A stretch of 64,000 nt of DNA from Acanthochromis polyacanthus (Eukaryota; Chordata; Actinopteri; Pomacentridae). A program made the translations under genes and the position numbers. Below, piece after piece: positions 13,754 through 28,620 of this stretch. The stretch is taken from the NCBI RefSeq assembly GCF_021347895.1, contig NC_067130.1:26061817-26125816 (forward strand), written 5' to 3'. Each line of letters opens with the position of its first letter. The first letter of the stretch is position 1. Under the pieces are notes generated by a model, which saw only the letters and a program-made list of their open reading frames with translations, was not told where the DNA came from and made no database searches.

Positions 13754-13990
13754 GTTTATGTTTATGTTTATTCATTTGGATCCCCATTAGCGACAGCATA
13801 AGCTGCAGCTATTCTTCCTGGGGTCCTAAAAAATTACAATGACATACAATTCTAAAAATACAATCACTCAATTAATCAAACAATAAAATATGTCACATTT
13901 AAATCACTCAATTAATCAATCAGACAATATCAATAGGCAAATCACATTTAAATCATACCGTAGTTTAAGTAAACATAAAGTGTCATCATA
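13754..13990 (-). repeat. probable non-LTR retrotransposon 3' end
   Basis: Read on the minus strand it contains AGGACCCCAGGAAGAATAGC, then CTAATGGGGATCCAAATGAA, then an AAC/AT-rich tail of ATAAAC repeats. I recognise this as the 3' terminal signature of an abundant fish repeat with retrotransposon-like tails. The part at 13850-13990 contains two imperfect copies of ATCACTCAATTAATCAA with a CACATTTAAATC spacer. The clade is not assigned. Confidence 0.5.
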
Positions 13991-16900
13991 AAATGACACT
14001 GAAAATTACAATAGCAAATAACAACAGTTCTCCAAGTGACTCAGAAACCAATAATAATGTAGCTTTAGGTGTAACAGCAAAACCAATAGTGCTATAATTG
14101 TCTTGCCATTTGGCACATTTATCTACATCTACTATATGTCTATATTATACACATATATAGCAAATGGAGCTTAAAATATAATGTTTAAATACTATAGCAG
14201 CAGTAAAGTTCCCTGTAGCTACCGTGTTGTCAAAAGTAAAACTAAAACAGCAAAAATAGCTAAAAGCACAGACTCTTTGGGACTTCCGCAGGTGCACATG
14301 TTTTGCTCCAAGTGCAATAAATTAAAACATGAGTGGAACCCACATGCCGGTTTCTTAGCATTCTTCATATTTTGTCATTTAAAGGTAAATGGGTTACTTT
14401 ACCGAAATCATGAAGCAAATTTGGAGGCAACTGCAGCATCTTCGGATTGAATTAACAATCTGTCTACTTAAAAGAAATGTGGATTTCTAGTCACTGTACT
14501 GCAATAACAACTAAATAATGCCACTTAATAATATGAGCTGCATGCCGGGGAGTGACCTTTTAAATCTGTCAGCACAGCAACCAATGCACCATAATGAGCT
14601 ATTAAAAAAAAACAAAAAACAAAAAAAACTTGCAGGGCAAAAGTGAAGAATGGAAATTCAAGAGTCACAATATACCAGCTGTTCTGGCACAAGTTAATCC
14701 TCGAGTTATTTATAATATTCAAAATGTCAGAGAGATTGAAAAAGAGAAAGCTAAAAATAATTGATGACGGAGGAGGTTGTTGCGATATGTGCTTCTCAGC
14801 TCTTATTCTTAACATCAAAGGCTAATTATTACGCAACGAGAGCATTTCTAAAGTACAGATTTTTAGTTTTAAAGCACGAGAGGCATAAACAACTGGAAAC
14901 TATTTTTCGATGAGCATGACATGGCATGCTGCATTCCAATGGAGAAATTAGCTGCAAATAGCTGATAACTTCTTGTGATGGAGAAATTAATCGCAAGGCT
15001 CAGAACAATTAACGGCCCCTTGTGCCTTTAAAAAACAATTATTTCTTGAAGCTTGAAGCTTTTCTCTTCCGTTCTCTTCTCTTCAGCAGCAGAAATCTAG
15101 CACTGTTTCTGTGGCAACTCGATTTCAAAGCATCAGCGCTCAATGCCAGACATCACTGGATAAATGAAGATTATGTAAGTCTGATGCCCAGAAATTATCG
15201 CAAATTGAAGACTGGTGGGCAGAAAATAGAAAAACAAAGCGAAATAGCAGCACAGTGCTATGACAAAGCATAAAACAAGACAGAAATGTGGATGCAGTGC
15301 AGGGTCATGCACACACATGAAAAAGATGCTGTTGTAACTAACTCTGCACCCATATTTGATTTATCTCAGTGCCGGCCGTGCCTGGGTGACATCAAACTCC
15401 TCCTATATCTCATCCTCTTCCTCCTCCCTCCCCATCACTCCTTTTGGTAGGAGTGAGACAGTACTCCCACAGATCACACAGCTCCCTCCTCCCCTTCCCC
15501 TGTTCGCGCCTCACTCACTGGTAAACATTTCATCACTCCTCAAGGAGAGCTATAAAACACAGTCCCTACTCGGCAGATGATGCGGCAGGAATTCACCGGT
15601 GCACACACTACTTCTTTTTTTTTTTTATGCATTTAAGGGGAAAACCTGCATAACTTTTAGTGGATGAAAAGATACTGTGCCGGCCTTTAACTTTAAAAGT
15701 AAGACAGGGTGCTCCCTGGAGCAGCAGAGAAAATGAGTTAGCAAAAAAGAAGGAAGGAGAGAAAGGGAAATGTTATGTGGTTTTCTTGTTGCCTAGATAC
15801 CAGAGGGAAAAAAAGAGATGGCCATCACAACTTCCTGTTAGCTATGTTAAATTGAAATGTATTTCACAGTAGAATCTCCCCAGACAAGCATTCCACTTAT
15901 TTGCTTGAGTTGTGTGATTGTGTGCATGTCCTGAGAGCCCTCATTAAAGATGCATGCAGTACAGTATTTTTCTGTATCATTTTCTCGAGGTGATCATCTT
16001 CTCCCTCTGCTCTCTCGGAGGGAGTCGTCCGCCCACTTTTAGTTTGCTTCTTTTCAAGGAGTTTCTCATCTCCGCTGTCACTTGTTGGGCTTCTCGCTAC
16101 ACTATTCTTGAGCTTACCGTGCAAAGTAGAGCAAGGCTACTGATGATTTGGTGCTGAAAAGAAAGGAAATTTTACAGAATCAAAATCAAAAGCAAGATGC
16201 GTGTACGGATTAGTGCAACTTTCCCTAACAAACAATCCGATTTCCCCCAGAAGCCTCTGAACGGTGCATACTCGGAGCCTCTCAGTTGTATATGAAGTAC
16301 TTATTTCTCGCTGCTGAGCCCAGAGGAGAAAAAAAGGAGCTCATTACGAACTCTAAAAGATTTACGAGCTATTACAGAATGACTCCAACTGTTCATTTAC
16401 TTAGATGTGTGTTTATTTGTTTACTTCTGTATTAAAGCACGGATTAAGTGATTAAAACCAAACATGATGAAGGTTGTTGTTCCTCTCGGTGGGGGGAAGA
16501 GGACTGTTGTGTTACCTCCCTGTACCTTGGCTTGTAAGGAAAAGTGGGATGTGAAGCCAGCTCGACAGCTTTATGGAGGGAGTAAAGCTTTACGGAGAAA
16601 GGCAAAATCATGTGCTAAGCCGTTAAATTAGCATTTAAAGTGGCCAGTCTTAATTTCTTGCTGTCAGATGGAAATGTCAACAGTGATGAGGTGAGTGGAA
16701 TCTCTCCGGAAATGACTACCTTTCTTACTATGAATTCTACATTGTTTGTTTGAATTCTTGCTAAGCCGATCGCAAGCATCTGTTTTGATACTGCAGGGAG
16801 GGGGACAAAATTGCATTACAATTTGCTGGTGGAAAATTAGAGTTTTAATAAACTGCTTTTTGAGTGTCCAGAGGGATGTCCATTTTCATTTGCTGTAATT

Positions 16901-19470
16901 GTTTCTCAGTCACGTGTAAAGAAACCAATGTCTAAACATTCCAGTGGGACACCTGATCAAGGAACAGGGCTGATTGTACTCATATATAGAAGTCTCAAAC
17001 TGCTGAGAATAGATTTAGTTGCAAGGAAAACGAGAAAAAAATTCAGATATTTTTTAGGCAATCTTCGGGCCATATTTAGTTGTCACTTCACCTTACCATT
17101 TTATTACCTTCACATTTCACTGTTATAATTTTCGACTGCATTAGTAAAATAATAATGTCCAAGATTAGCCATTGTTACACACATCTAACACTACAGTTCA
17201 TTCTAATACAAACTACTTGATTAAGTCTTCTTAGTCTCAAATACTTATGTAAATCAAATGTTTAAACAACCTCAAAATAATGGACCATCAATTGGTTCAG
17301 TGCGTGTGCTCATAGCAAATTTCATGCACGTTTTTTGTTTGTTTGCAGACTGCAAGCCTACTTATTTAGTTGGGATCATTGCGGCACATTTTTTTTAAGG
17401 CAAATAGTGCACACTGTTTTGTCCATGTTGGTTGCCTCATCTGAATCTATGAACCTAAACCAAACTCTTTTAATAAAAACTCCATGAAACATGGGTAACA
17501 TTTCACTTTAAATTTAAAAACTAAAGCAGAAGTGTTGTATTTTTTCTTAATTAGAAGCAGAACATTTGCACTTTTCTTTCTAATTAGATTGATGTTATGA
17601 TTTAAAGTGTGACATCAAATTAGCTTTTGCAAGCTTGAGTGACAAAAAAATCGCAAAAAAAAACAGAGGTCAGAGATGACTTATATACAATCCAAATGTG
17701 ATAATGGGAATTGGTTAGGCAGTTTAAAGGCTTAAATGAGCAATAAATTAGAGAAGACTATTATTGTGATAGTTTAATATATGACACAGGCATTGGCCAT
17801 CCTGGTGACCACCCTGGATCTGATAGGTCAAGTTCATTCAATAAAATTCAGATGTTTAATAGATTGAGAATAGAGGCTTTTATCTGTCATTGTTTGAATC
17901 CAATTAAATTTGTGTGGAACTTCTTGCAATCAGAAGCAGTTTGTATGTGGCTATAAATTATAAAAGTTCAAGTTTAACTGAATGCATCTTTGGTATCTGA
18001 GTGAAAATGAAAGCAGTGACTGTACAAACTATCTCAAGCAGCAGACAGTCGGTTGTGTGACTTGACCACAAACATTAGAGACCTACAAAAGCTTGAGTTT
18101 AGTTGGGAGAAACCTACAGACAGACCTAAAGTTTCCTTTGTCGCTTCCAGCTGTTTGTAGGAATCTTTTCTCTGAGTAAACACCTGCACCATCAAGCAGC
18201 AGCAGCAGCATTTCCAAAGTGAGAGAAGTGCACACATTGATGCAAAAAATTTCCTTACTGAGATTAAACAAAGGCTTATCTTATCTTAGAACACAGCAGT
18301 AACTTCATTAATTACTTGTAATCATAACTTATCCCAGATCAGGAGACGAGATCAATCAAGATCGAATGATATATGACATTTTGTGCTCTTCGTTGCATGA
18401 GAGTGCAAGTGAGCTGTCATAGTTTATAACCTACAGTTAAATCATGCATCACAAAGCTCCATTCTGAGCTCCATCACAGCTGGATATTATTTTACTGTAT
18501 AGGTCAGATCTGTCTACTGCAAATATTTACTGTCACATTAAGTGCTTTTATTATAGAGTTTTTTTCCCTTTTCACAGCAGGATAGTTGAAAACATGACAT
18601 TAATGTGCATATGCATTTTTTAGAACCAAATGACTAAATACATCAAGCAATTTGACTCATACTAAAGAGCACAAATAAGCATGATTGTGCTCTTATTAAA
18701 TTTATCCAACATGTAACTGCACAGTTAAGTCACATATATGATGCGCAGTTTGAAAATATGGCCAGAATAAGCTGCTTGGGAGTCCCTTATCACCTTTTAA
18801 AAATTGTTTTCTCAATCCTTTGTGCACAGTATATTGTAATACAAAACTTTAGATTGCCCAAAGGATGTGTGCTAATGCCTTTAACCATTAAAATAACTGG
18901 CGAGATATGGTAACAGGTAGTCTAGTAACAATGTAAACACAGTTTTTGAACCATACCTGATTGTAGTTTTTCAGCATTGTACCACAAGTCGAACTTGTAT
19001 CTTCTACAACAGACAACAGCATCTGTTCTCCTGGACTATTTTGAATTATGTTCACCCAAATAACCAGAATCATAGCTGCACCTGCTTTAGTTTATGCAAC
19101 TGCAAAATAAGAAGCCAGAGTACACCAATATATAGTATCTTCTTTTCAACTTGCCTCAATATTACAACAACAGTATCCCTGAAATTCATGCTTCTAGCTT
19201 TTTGTTCTGGTGTGCCACCTCTTGATTGTCAGTGGCCCCATCTGGGCACCCCTATGAAACCATTTCTGGAGGAACCAATAGGAGAAAGTGGAAGATCAGT
19301 GGAGGGAAGAGGAAGGAGCAAGAGGTGGGGAAGAGTGGGTTGAGAGAAATGTTATAACTCAAACTGGCTCTCTGGGGTACGGTCTCTAAATTACAGTGAG
19401 ATGTGGACAGCTTGTCAATGCTGAGGCCAGAGCCAGAGCTGTAGAGCAACACCACACACACAACAGTCTG
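13991..19470. other. non-coding stretch with one CNE-like patch
   Basis: No gene recognised. A duplicated TGGAGAAATTA module lies at 14940 and 14979 (see findings). A short CAG run is at about 18196-18210. The remaining open frames are short. Confidence 0.55.
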
Positions 19471-19556
19471 TCCGTCCGTCCGTCCGTCCATCCGTCCGTC
19501 CATCCATCCATCCATCCATCCATCCATCCATCCATCCATCCATCCATCTATCTATC
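19471..19556. repeat. compound (TCCG/TCCA/TCTA)n tetranucleotide microsatellite
   Basis: About 21 tandem tetranucleotides grade from TCCG through TCCA to TCTA from left to right. The stepwise unit change suggests successive expansion of point-mutated units. Confidence 0.95.
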
Positions 19557-22500
19557 ATTTGTTTTCTTTGCTGACTCAAAACTTACAAAATGTTTCCACA
19601 AAAGCATGGCCATCCATAAATCCACAGACAACTGAAGCAGAAAATCGAATGGTCCTTCCAAATTCCACACAGGCCACTTTGCCTTTCTTTCTTTTTTATC
19701 TTCTTTTTTTTTTTTTTTTTTTGCAAAGATATGTTCGTCCTTCTTTCGGAAAAGTCCTTCTGCCTCTCAACTTAGTACTTCCACTGACAAGTGTCTTGCA
19801 AAAGAGTTGAGTCAGACATTTTTTCAGTTCATCAAGCCCTCACCATCGCAATCCATCTCCCACAGCCATAGTTAAATCAGAGGTATAAATTTGTGTTTAA
19901 CATCTCATAGTTGAACAGTGCAGGATCATCACAACAACTGTATCTTCTTGCAAAATCAATTTCGAATGCAACCCTCTGCGTACGGGTTCGATGAATGCCA
20001 TTTTTCCCATTCAGGCGGCTTACATTAAATCAATAGGATGACCTCAGTGCAGACACTGTGTATCCACTGCAAATTAAAATGGATATTAGGTTTGCGTCAG
20101 ATATTGTTTATCAGCATTACTCAAGAGGATATTTAAAATGTATTGAAATGGGGTTGTTGCTTTTATCCTCTGGCTGAATAAGTTTGTTTAAAAGTTCTGC
20201 ATAAAGAATACAAAATGGAGACAATCCTGAAGCTAGACCATAAAATACATTACTTTAAAAAAATGTTAACATCATTGCAGTTTTTCTGTCTAACTCAACA
20301 CAGTGTTTGGAATAGGTACAAGCCTCAAAAGCTGCAAAAGAAAATATGCATCATATGTAGTTTGTGGCTCTAACACTACTTTTGCAATCGAGCCAAAAGT
20401 GGGATTTTATCTGATGTATCTACAGTGAAGAATGCTTTTTACTATTTTCATGTTTTTTGATGTGACCATGGAGAGCACCTACAGTAGACTCTGCAGTGAC
20501 TGTTTCTTTTGTCTTGTTGGACTCTCCAAGGTTTCTGTCTGCTCTTCTGGAGTTCTATGAGCAGTATCTATTATTTACTAATCATAGTCTTCTTGGGGGA
20601 AAAAAAAATTCTAGTCCAATGTAGTAGACTGAAGCAAATAATTGGAACACATAATTTAATACATGGGTGATTCTGCTGCTGTGTTCAAAAAGACCACCGG
20701 GCCCTGCTGTTTTTGCTGCAGGTATACATCTCTATTTGTTCAATAATTCAGCCACTGAAATGCTTTATTTAGTAGAACCCCTCAGCTCCATCTAATTATA
20801 TTTTCTGCCTTTGGAGCGTGGAAACAGTATTTATACCGGCTACCAAAACTCCCCACACCCAGGATGGTGTGAGGGTAACTCACAACATCCACATCCACAT
20901 GTTTATGGAGCAGACAAAGTGTGAATTGACTAACCGGCTTCATGCATCTCTGCCAAAACATTTTAGCGGTATTCTTCACTTTCAAGCGATGGAGAGAAAA
21001 ATGGTGGTGGGCTGCAGGCCTGCCATCAACCAGCTGGAAGACAGTCAAGTAGCCTGGCACCCCCCTCCCTCTCAGCAGGCTTTTAGTTCCCTCTGTGTCA
21101 ATCAATGTAGATAGCTGTCAGTCACAGAGAGAGTCAATGAGGAAAAAAAAATATCCTGAAGAATCCCATAATACTCCCGCTGTGGCTCAAGGCAGTGTGA
21201 ATGATTGGAGATGCTGAATCAGAGCGTCTGGTCTGAGGCCTGTTGGCTCCTTGCCTCACCCAGCCGCCGCCATTCTATGCCCGCCTGTCTCCTCCCGCCT
21301 GTCTCCTCCCATGCTCATTTACAGTCAGCTTGTGTTTTAATGTGATCCATTTTCTCGAGCCCTGCCACGGGCTTCTGCATGTCTATGTGCTTGGCGTCCA
21401 GCTCCCTCTGAGAGGAGGAGTTGAAGACGGATACCTGCTGAGTCGAGCAAAGCTGCTCCATCACCGGCCTGATGCACCATAAAGGACCACAAAGGACGCC
21501 CAGAACCTATAGCAGCCTCCTGGGGATGAGACAGACATTTTCTAACCTGTTCTTTCTTGTTTAGTCAAAACAACATAAAACAGTCTTGCTTCGCCTTGCT
21601 TTTCTTTGAAGATGTTTCGAGTTTCGGAAAGAAGGATTCAGCAAATGCAAAGTGTTTGACACTGCACAACAATTAGAAAGACGTGCCTATAGAAGCACCT
21701 TGGCATAAAAGAAATGGAAGTTGAATGGATGGACACTCTTGTTCTTTTCCAACAGCACTGCTTCGCTGCTTTAAAATGCACTATTGAATCTTCCTATCTC
21801 AGTAATGCCAACTTTAACCACTGCCCCCTATTTCTGGTAAATGAACTGCTCTAATAGCAGTGATGCTTTCAAGTGTTCAAGAATACACACAGTAAGTAGC
21901 TTAGCTAATCGGGTAGGTGAAACTGCTGCTCATTCACTTTATCCACCTACATCTTTCCCTGAACAGACAGTGTGTTGAACTGTATTGTGCATCAAGCAAA
22001 ACATCTCCAAATCATTTCAGATATGAATCTTGTTATGTAATACAGACTTGACGAATAGATGATTATATCAGCATTGTGCAAAAACTCCATTTTGAGTAAA
22101 TCTGAATGTTTGTCTTCATTTTTGTAGCACGGTTATTTCTAAGCATTCACACTTCTCTATATTTAGCCCTATAATATAGTGATTCAGTGTGTGTGGTGCT
22201 GAAGCTGGCTGCATAGACAATTTTTGCATTCACATTTGCCTAATGTAGGCATACGCTGTGTAATGGACTTGATATAGAAAGATGCACACTTGCATCCTTT
22301 TAACATAAATGTAAATTGCAGAATAGCCGAAAAAGCAGAAGCACACCAAGTCTGTCCTAGACCTATTATTAAAACATTGATTCACTCGCTTTTTGACAGG
22401 AAATAGAGTACTGTTCACAGTCTAATGTGGCGTCCCAATCTGGGTGAGTTATGCTCTCACTCAGGTCATGTTACCAAAACACAGACAAAGTGACAGCCAG

Positions 22501-22786
22501 AGACTCACAATTCGGTTATGTTTGGTCGGCACTGTTGCATCCTATAACAACAGGTAGACTAACATAGAAAGAAAAATGTGATTAGTGTACTAGCATGGCA
22601 CATTAGTATGCCAATACGCTTTTAGATCCAATTATAACCCTGTTCCCCTCTCCTCCCTCAACTAGCCTTTCAGAAATAAAACCCAAATTTCTCGGCCCTA
22701 CTTCCATGAAGCAATTTTCTGGAAAATATGCAGGGATTTGTTCAGCTTAGCCACGATGGAACATGGCAGAAATTCTAAACAAGCAC

Positions 22787-22827
22787 GGAGAGAAAGAGAG
22801 AAAGAGAGAGAGAGAGGGAGAGGGAGA
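22787..22827 (+). repeat. 41-base GA-rich purine tract
   Basis: An uninterrupted purine run of GA and GAAA units. Homopurine tracts with mirror symmetry can adopt triplex (H-DNA) structures. Confidence 0.85.
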
Positions 22828-25800
22828 CAGAGGAAGAGGAGAAGGGAGGAACGTGGGACACACCACAAATGATGAAGGCAGCAGCAAACTCCTCCAAGCA
22901 TTTGAGCACCCCATTCCCCGGGAGACGAGTTTAGAGCCTCTCGTACTGTTGCTCGGAATGCACTCGGGGAATATTGACACTCTCCTTGCATAGCAGATGT
23001 TATTAGGGAGGACGGAAGGATGAAAGGAGAGAGTGTCTTGAAAAGGAGGATCATTAAAAAATGTCTAAATTTCATGGCGACAACTGGGCAAAAAGCTCGA
23101 AAAAAAGTGTTTTGCTGTTGTTCTGTAGACTCTCCAATAATGGATTCCCTGCAGAATCCAGTATTTATTTAAATAAATGCATTATTCCTCACTTCTTCCG
23201 TCTTTCACCATCTCTCTAAAATGTTGTCAAAATTAGGACTTGCTTGTAATTTTAATAGAAAATGGCATTTTGCTACTTTAGTGGTGCAGCAGGTTCAGTA
23301 GCATCGCCACATATCCTCATTTACATTGCATCTGTGGAAAAAGGTAGAAATTTGATCTCTTTACAAGCCAACTACTGTATATGGAACTTTGTCAACATCC
23401 ATAGATGCTAACAACAGCACCACAAACTGATTTAAAATGACCGAAGAATGCCCTTAAGTGTACGATTTACATAGGAATTTGTGAGTGATGGATTACCGTG
23501 TACCTTGCAGAAGTGTTTATCCCACTCAAATCCCACTCAGAACTCAAATTTTGATTGAGGAGCTAGACTACAGTGGCAAACTGAATTTGTAACTGTTAGA
23601 AGCCAACAGATCGGCTTGAAAAATATAGTCGAGACGTCTCAGGTTAGTAAATGATCCTAGCAATGTAGAACCTGCCAGCAGTCGTCGTGTTGTTAGAATT
23701 TCCTGTGGCAGGTGAAGAGGGGAGACGCTCCTTACACGAGCACAATTTACCAGGGGGCTCGTTAGACACACATCAAGTTTGAGCCTGTCATAACTGATCG
23801 GTGTACACCTCTGCGGCGTTCTGGGCCTGGGGCCTACGCTGTTCACCTCACACTTCGCTAATGGCCATCTGTGGTCATTATAGCCCACCAATGAGTCACA
23901 CGCTCGCTCCTGAATTCAGCCTCTGCTCCTCTGGGGGCAACGCGGTGGGTTTTCTCCGCAGCCGGAGCTGCCACCGCTGCTACTGTTGTTGTTGTTGTTG
24001 TTGCTTACTGCGGCCATTGTTATTGATGTTTATTCTCTCCTTCTACCCTCTCAAAACATACCATACTGACCCACCAGATTGCCTGCAGTCATGCAATGCC
24101 TTGTTTTTCTGCCAACCAGATGGGTAAGACTCACATACACATACCGAATATGAACTTTCTAATGGAGGATCCTCTCACGCTGTTTCTCCGCAGAGAGTAT
24201 ATCCTTTTCATTCTGGTTCAATCCCCCGCTCTTACTCCACATCTCTTCTGTTCAGCTCCTTCAATATCTCTGTCTCTGTGCCCTCTCACTAGCATGGGCC
24301 CAGCTGGATTAGATCACTGTGGGTAAACACGTAGTGGTGTTCCATCAGGTCTGAGAATGGTGGGACGTTTCATCAAAAAACTCATTCCTCATGTGAGAAC
24401 TAATGCACTGTAGGCGAAGTCCCGGCTGTGCCAGGGCCAGGATGTGTGGATTCAGCTACTGCCTTTCCCCAGATAAAACCCCAGTAGCAAAATACAAACG
24501 CACAACCCATAAAAGAATGTGGGGGGAGATTTTATCGGCCTGCAGCCCCAGACCAGTGGCAACTTTATCTGTTTTTTGTGCAGGGGTGGACAGCTACGTT
24601 TCCACAATGTGTGTCTACATGCCCCACTGTGTGAGGATGCATTTATATGAGTGTTTTTCAGAGTGTTTTGTGTGACTGGATGATAGTGTCCAATCATGTT
24701 TCAACATCAGTCTGTGTCCATGCATTTTTTCCATTAAAGTTAGCTGATTATCAGCTGTTGCGCACCGCTTGATGAGGTTACAAAATAGTGGCAGGAGTTT
24801 CTCTGTCTTCCCACTAGTGGGCAGCTCACAGTAGGATTTCCACAACCTCTAAAATCCAGCCGCCTTCCTGTGGCTTCAATAATTATACCACCCATCATGA
24901 CAAAGAGCGAAGAGGAATACCAATGAGTGAGAACAGTGAGGATGACAAAGCTGCCACAACAGCATGGGTTCTCATTTATATGTGCGTGGACGAAGTCTTA
25001 TCATGGGCAAGGAGGCAATTCTAAAGAATGAAACCACTCATCGGCAATAGAATATAACAGTTATTCCATACAAATAAAATTACACACCATTCCGCTGTGG
25101 GAGGTGGGCAAGGCAAAAGACCCCCACGAACAGAAAACTGGATATCAAATTAAATTTGACAGACAGGACTATTTTTTTTTTAATCTCATTTACTCTGCAC
25201 AGATTTCTCATTCCAGCTTGCAAACCTGACAATTGTGGCACACGGCCAATTCTTGGCAGTCGAAGATACGAACAGACATTGTACACAGGGTGACTGTGAG
25301 GCTATATCCTGTCACTCATCTCAGTTCAGAGGGGGGAACTATTTTCTGTTTCAGGCAGGGAGGAGCGAAAGGAAACCAGCGGAGAATGATGAAGCAGCAA
25401 TCATACAGATCGTCCATCTGGCTTTGCCAACTTCAAGCGCCAAGGCCTTTTCCAAGAATGAAAGACTCAGCTGAAGTCTTCTTAGACAGGCCATTATCTG
25501 GACTACATTCCCTAACCTTCAGGGCAGTGCATGCAGTGATAGCTCCATCCCGGGGGGAGATAGGAAGATAGACAGAAACTGAGACATATAAAACTCAGAG
25601 AAATGAGAAATCTGCATCCCGCCTTGGCAGAAGCTATATAGAGAACAAGTCTTGTGTTTTCATTGATAAATGGCTGCAGAGAGAGTGAGTGGGCATTGTG
25701 CCTCACTCTATCATCCAAACAACAGTATCTCTCTCAGGGAGTCCTTCCGTTTCCAAGCCACCCCTACTGGCTGTGGCTCTGGACTGATCTGCCAAGCCTT

Positions 25801-27659
25801 CTCGCCTATAGCCGCCAAACACAGAATTATCCATTGCCTGCTTGCTCTTTCCCTAATTTCCTTCCCTTCTTCCCCTTTTCCTACGTCTCTTCTTTAGTGG
25901 AATGAAGCCACTGACAGGCAGATGGGCAGATGGGGATCGACAGTGTTCCCTTGGCCGAAAGCTAATTGGGAGAGACTGGGAAAGGATTTGGAACCGCTGA
26001 ATGGTCCTGACATGATGAGAAAATCAATGCACACTTCCAGTGTATTTGCATCATGCTGAACCGAGGGACCACAGTCTGATGCTGTCTCTGCTGGGAGTCA
26101 TTAAGAGTTTTGTTTCAACTCTGACCTCACAATGTGACAACCCACCTCGAGACTGATTGAATTGAGCGTAGCTGGCCATGTGGGAGACAGGGAGGCAATA
26201 CACTCAGTATTTTTGTGCATTTCTTATGACAGCCAAGTGCCTGCACTTACTATTCTTACTCTAAATTGATCCGTTGGGCATCTCTTCACACTGAATATGT
26301 AGGATTGTAGACATGAAGCTTAATGCTAAAGTTCTGTTCTGATATCTGTCGATCCCTGTGTAGCAACTGAGTCAAAAACGACATTTACAGTGTTTGCCAT
26401 GATAAACAACAAAAGTTTAAATGCTTTACCAGCAGCTTAGAAAGTCACAATAAACTGCATCATCGGTTACCACAGTTTTGTTTTCACATATTTATTCAAG
26501 TTTCTGATCAGTAGCTTCATTCCAAATATGTATTATTAATGTGGGGAACAGCATAAATTGGTTAAAAACACATTACTCTCCATCCAGCATATTGTTGCTA
26601 CAGTCATCCAGCAGCAATACCCCAACCGGGATTGTCAATGTACACACAAGTAAATAACAGCTCCTCAGCTTATGTGCATTATTTTGGCATGTTGTAATTA
26701 ATAACAAACTGTATTGGTTGACTCAGCAGACACCACCGAGTCCACTGAGCTGCACATATGAATGCCAAGGGATACCCAATACTTGATTCGTATTAAGTGC
26801 CAATGGTTTTGATAAACCTTGCACAGTTTGTTACAAAATCACTGCATGTAATGTAGAATGAGGAAAAGAAGCAGAAACTGATCAACAAAGTGGCACCAGT
26901 AAAAAAAAACAAAAAAAACAAAAGGAGGCAAAATTAACTGATTGATCTTGGGAATGAGTAATACTTTGGCCTAATTTCAACGCAGGCTAGAGTAGCTGTA
27001 GAAGAACTGTAAGATTTAAAGTTTCTTGGCAAAGAATGCCATCGGTGTCTGCCATTAATTCAAGGTACAGTTTTGGTCAACAAAGGTTGCACTGTCCAAT
27101 GAGTTCACCTCTCTTTGTGTGTTTTTTACACACCAATGTGTGGATACCAATAAATCCAGTTTATGGGACTGGAAAAAAAATCATACTTTGTTGGGATGGT
27201 AATGGAATTCTCCTGGCACGATTTGGATCTATAATGTTCATGGTATGTGGCTCATATGGGAATCAGCATGGAGCATGTGAGTGCCTCAGTTTTCCATTTG
27301 TCCCATCCAACTCTTGTTTTCTACAGCTTAAAACTGAAATGTCCTCTGAGCAGGCAGAGCTATGAGATGTTATTCATCACTGGATTCATACCATTAAATG
27401 TACCATTATTTCCTTGCTTCACTGACATTTTGAAGTATTATTTACTATTACAAAAATATATGCGTATGTGTGCGTGTACATATGTGTGCGCGTGTGTGTG
27501 TTGTCCAAGAAATGACTCTGAAACCAAAATATATTGATGTACCTCATAATAATCTGCTTCACTGAAGGTGAAATGGACCTCTATTACAATGACTGCCCAC
27601 AGTAAATACATCTTGAAAACAATGCAGGTCTCTGCATACCTTTGGGAAGCAGCACCCAA

Positions 27660-27690
27660 GGGGGAGGGGGAGGAGGGGGGGAGGGGGTGG
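27660..27690 (+). repeat. G-rich tract with G-quadruplex potential
   Basis: Four or more runs of at least four G separated by one to four bases, interrupted only by A, GGA or T. Confidence 0.8.
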
Positions 27691-28620
27691 TAGAGTTTAA
27701 ATCTGTGCTCTAGTAAAAAGCCCACCTGCAGCTTCCAAAATGAGAGATGGTGGAACATAATGTAAACGCGGTCCCTCAAAATCTGTAAGCCTACAGGGGA
27801 CTGTCTCTCCCTGCGTGGGACAGATTGGCCTCATCATTTTCCAGCTGCGTGACCAAAGAAAAGTGGCCTCTGATTTTGCCGGAACTACATCAGGTATGAT
27901 TGTGTGCAAGCTAACAACATATCAGCAATATGAAGATCTGACCTGAATTGGTGTCATCACTTCCAGCTTCATATAGAAGAAAAAAACTCATACAAAGGTT
28001 GATGCCAAGTAAAGGTTTCACTGATGCAGTGGACAAAAGAAAGCATATTTTCGTATTTACCTCTAGTGCTAGCTAGGATTACAGCTTAAAGTCAAATGTT
28101 CCATTTATCTGCTGAAGTTCATAGATTTCTATGTTAAAGTTTCTTTGCATAAATAATGTACAAGTTGGTTTAGATAATCCAGAAACTTCCCAGTTGAGAG
28201 CTTCACTGGACCTACTTTTTACTGTTAAAGTATTTTCTTCAAGCTTTGAACACCACATACACATCCAAGTCCTCTTCACTGTATTTGGGTGGTGGCATGA
28301 ATCTCAGAGATCGATATCACAAAAGCTGGTTATATAAAGGGAACACAGTAGTCCGCATGGCTAGATATTGATAAAGGTGAGGGGAAGGAAAAAAACATTT
28401 TGTGATTTGAGAGAACCCATCCTTTACACACATAGTACGCAATGACAATTTTGAGGGTTTAGGATGCTCCCTTTATTCTGCAACACTTTCTGAACTACTC
28501 AGATGAACTGAATCGCTGCTGTGTCTCAGTATGCAGTCGTACCTTATCCTGGATCACAGCGCTTATGCATTTCATCCTGAGGATTTCACGGATAGCGCAG
28601 AAAATGTCCTAAACCTGATT

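Larger units (their letters stand above)
19557..28620. other. non-coding stretch with simple-sequence patches
   Basis: No gene recognised. It contains a poly-T run near 19706-19722, a 41-base pure purine tract at 22787-22827, a (GTT)n run at about 23984-24003, a GT-rich patch near 27462-27501 and a G-rich tract at 27660-27690. Open frames here are short and occur on both strands. Confidence 0.55.

Noticed and set aside
19252..19539. Open frame encoding repeated Asp-Gly-Trp-Met
   Set aside because: It is the translation of the TCCA/TCCG tetranucleotide microsatellite.
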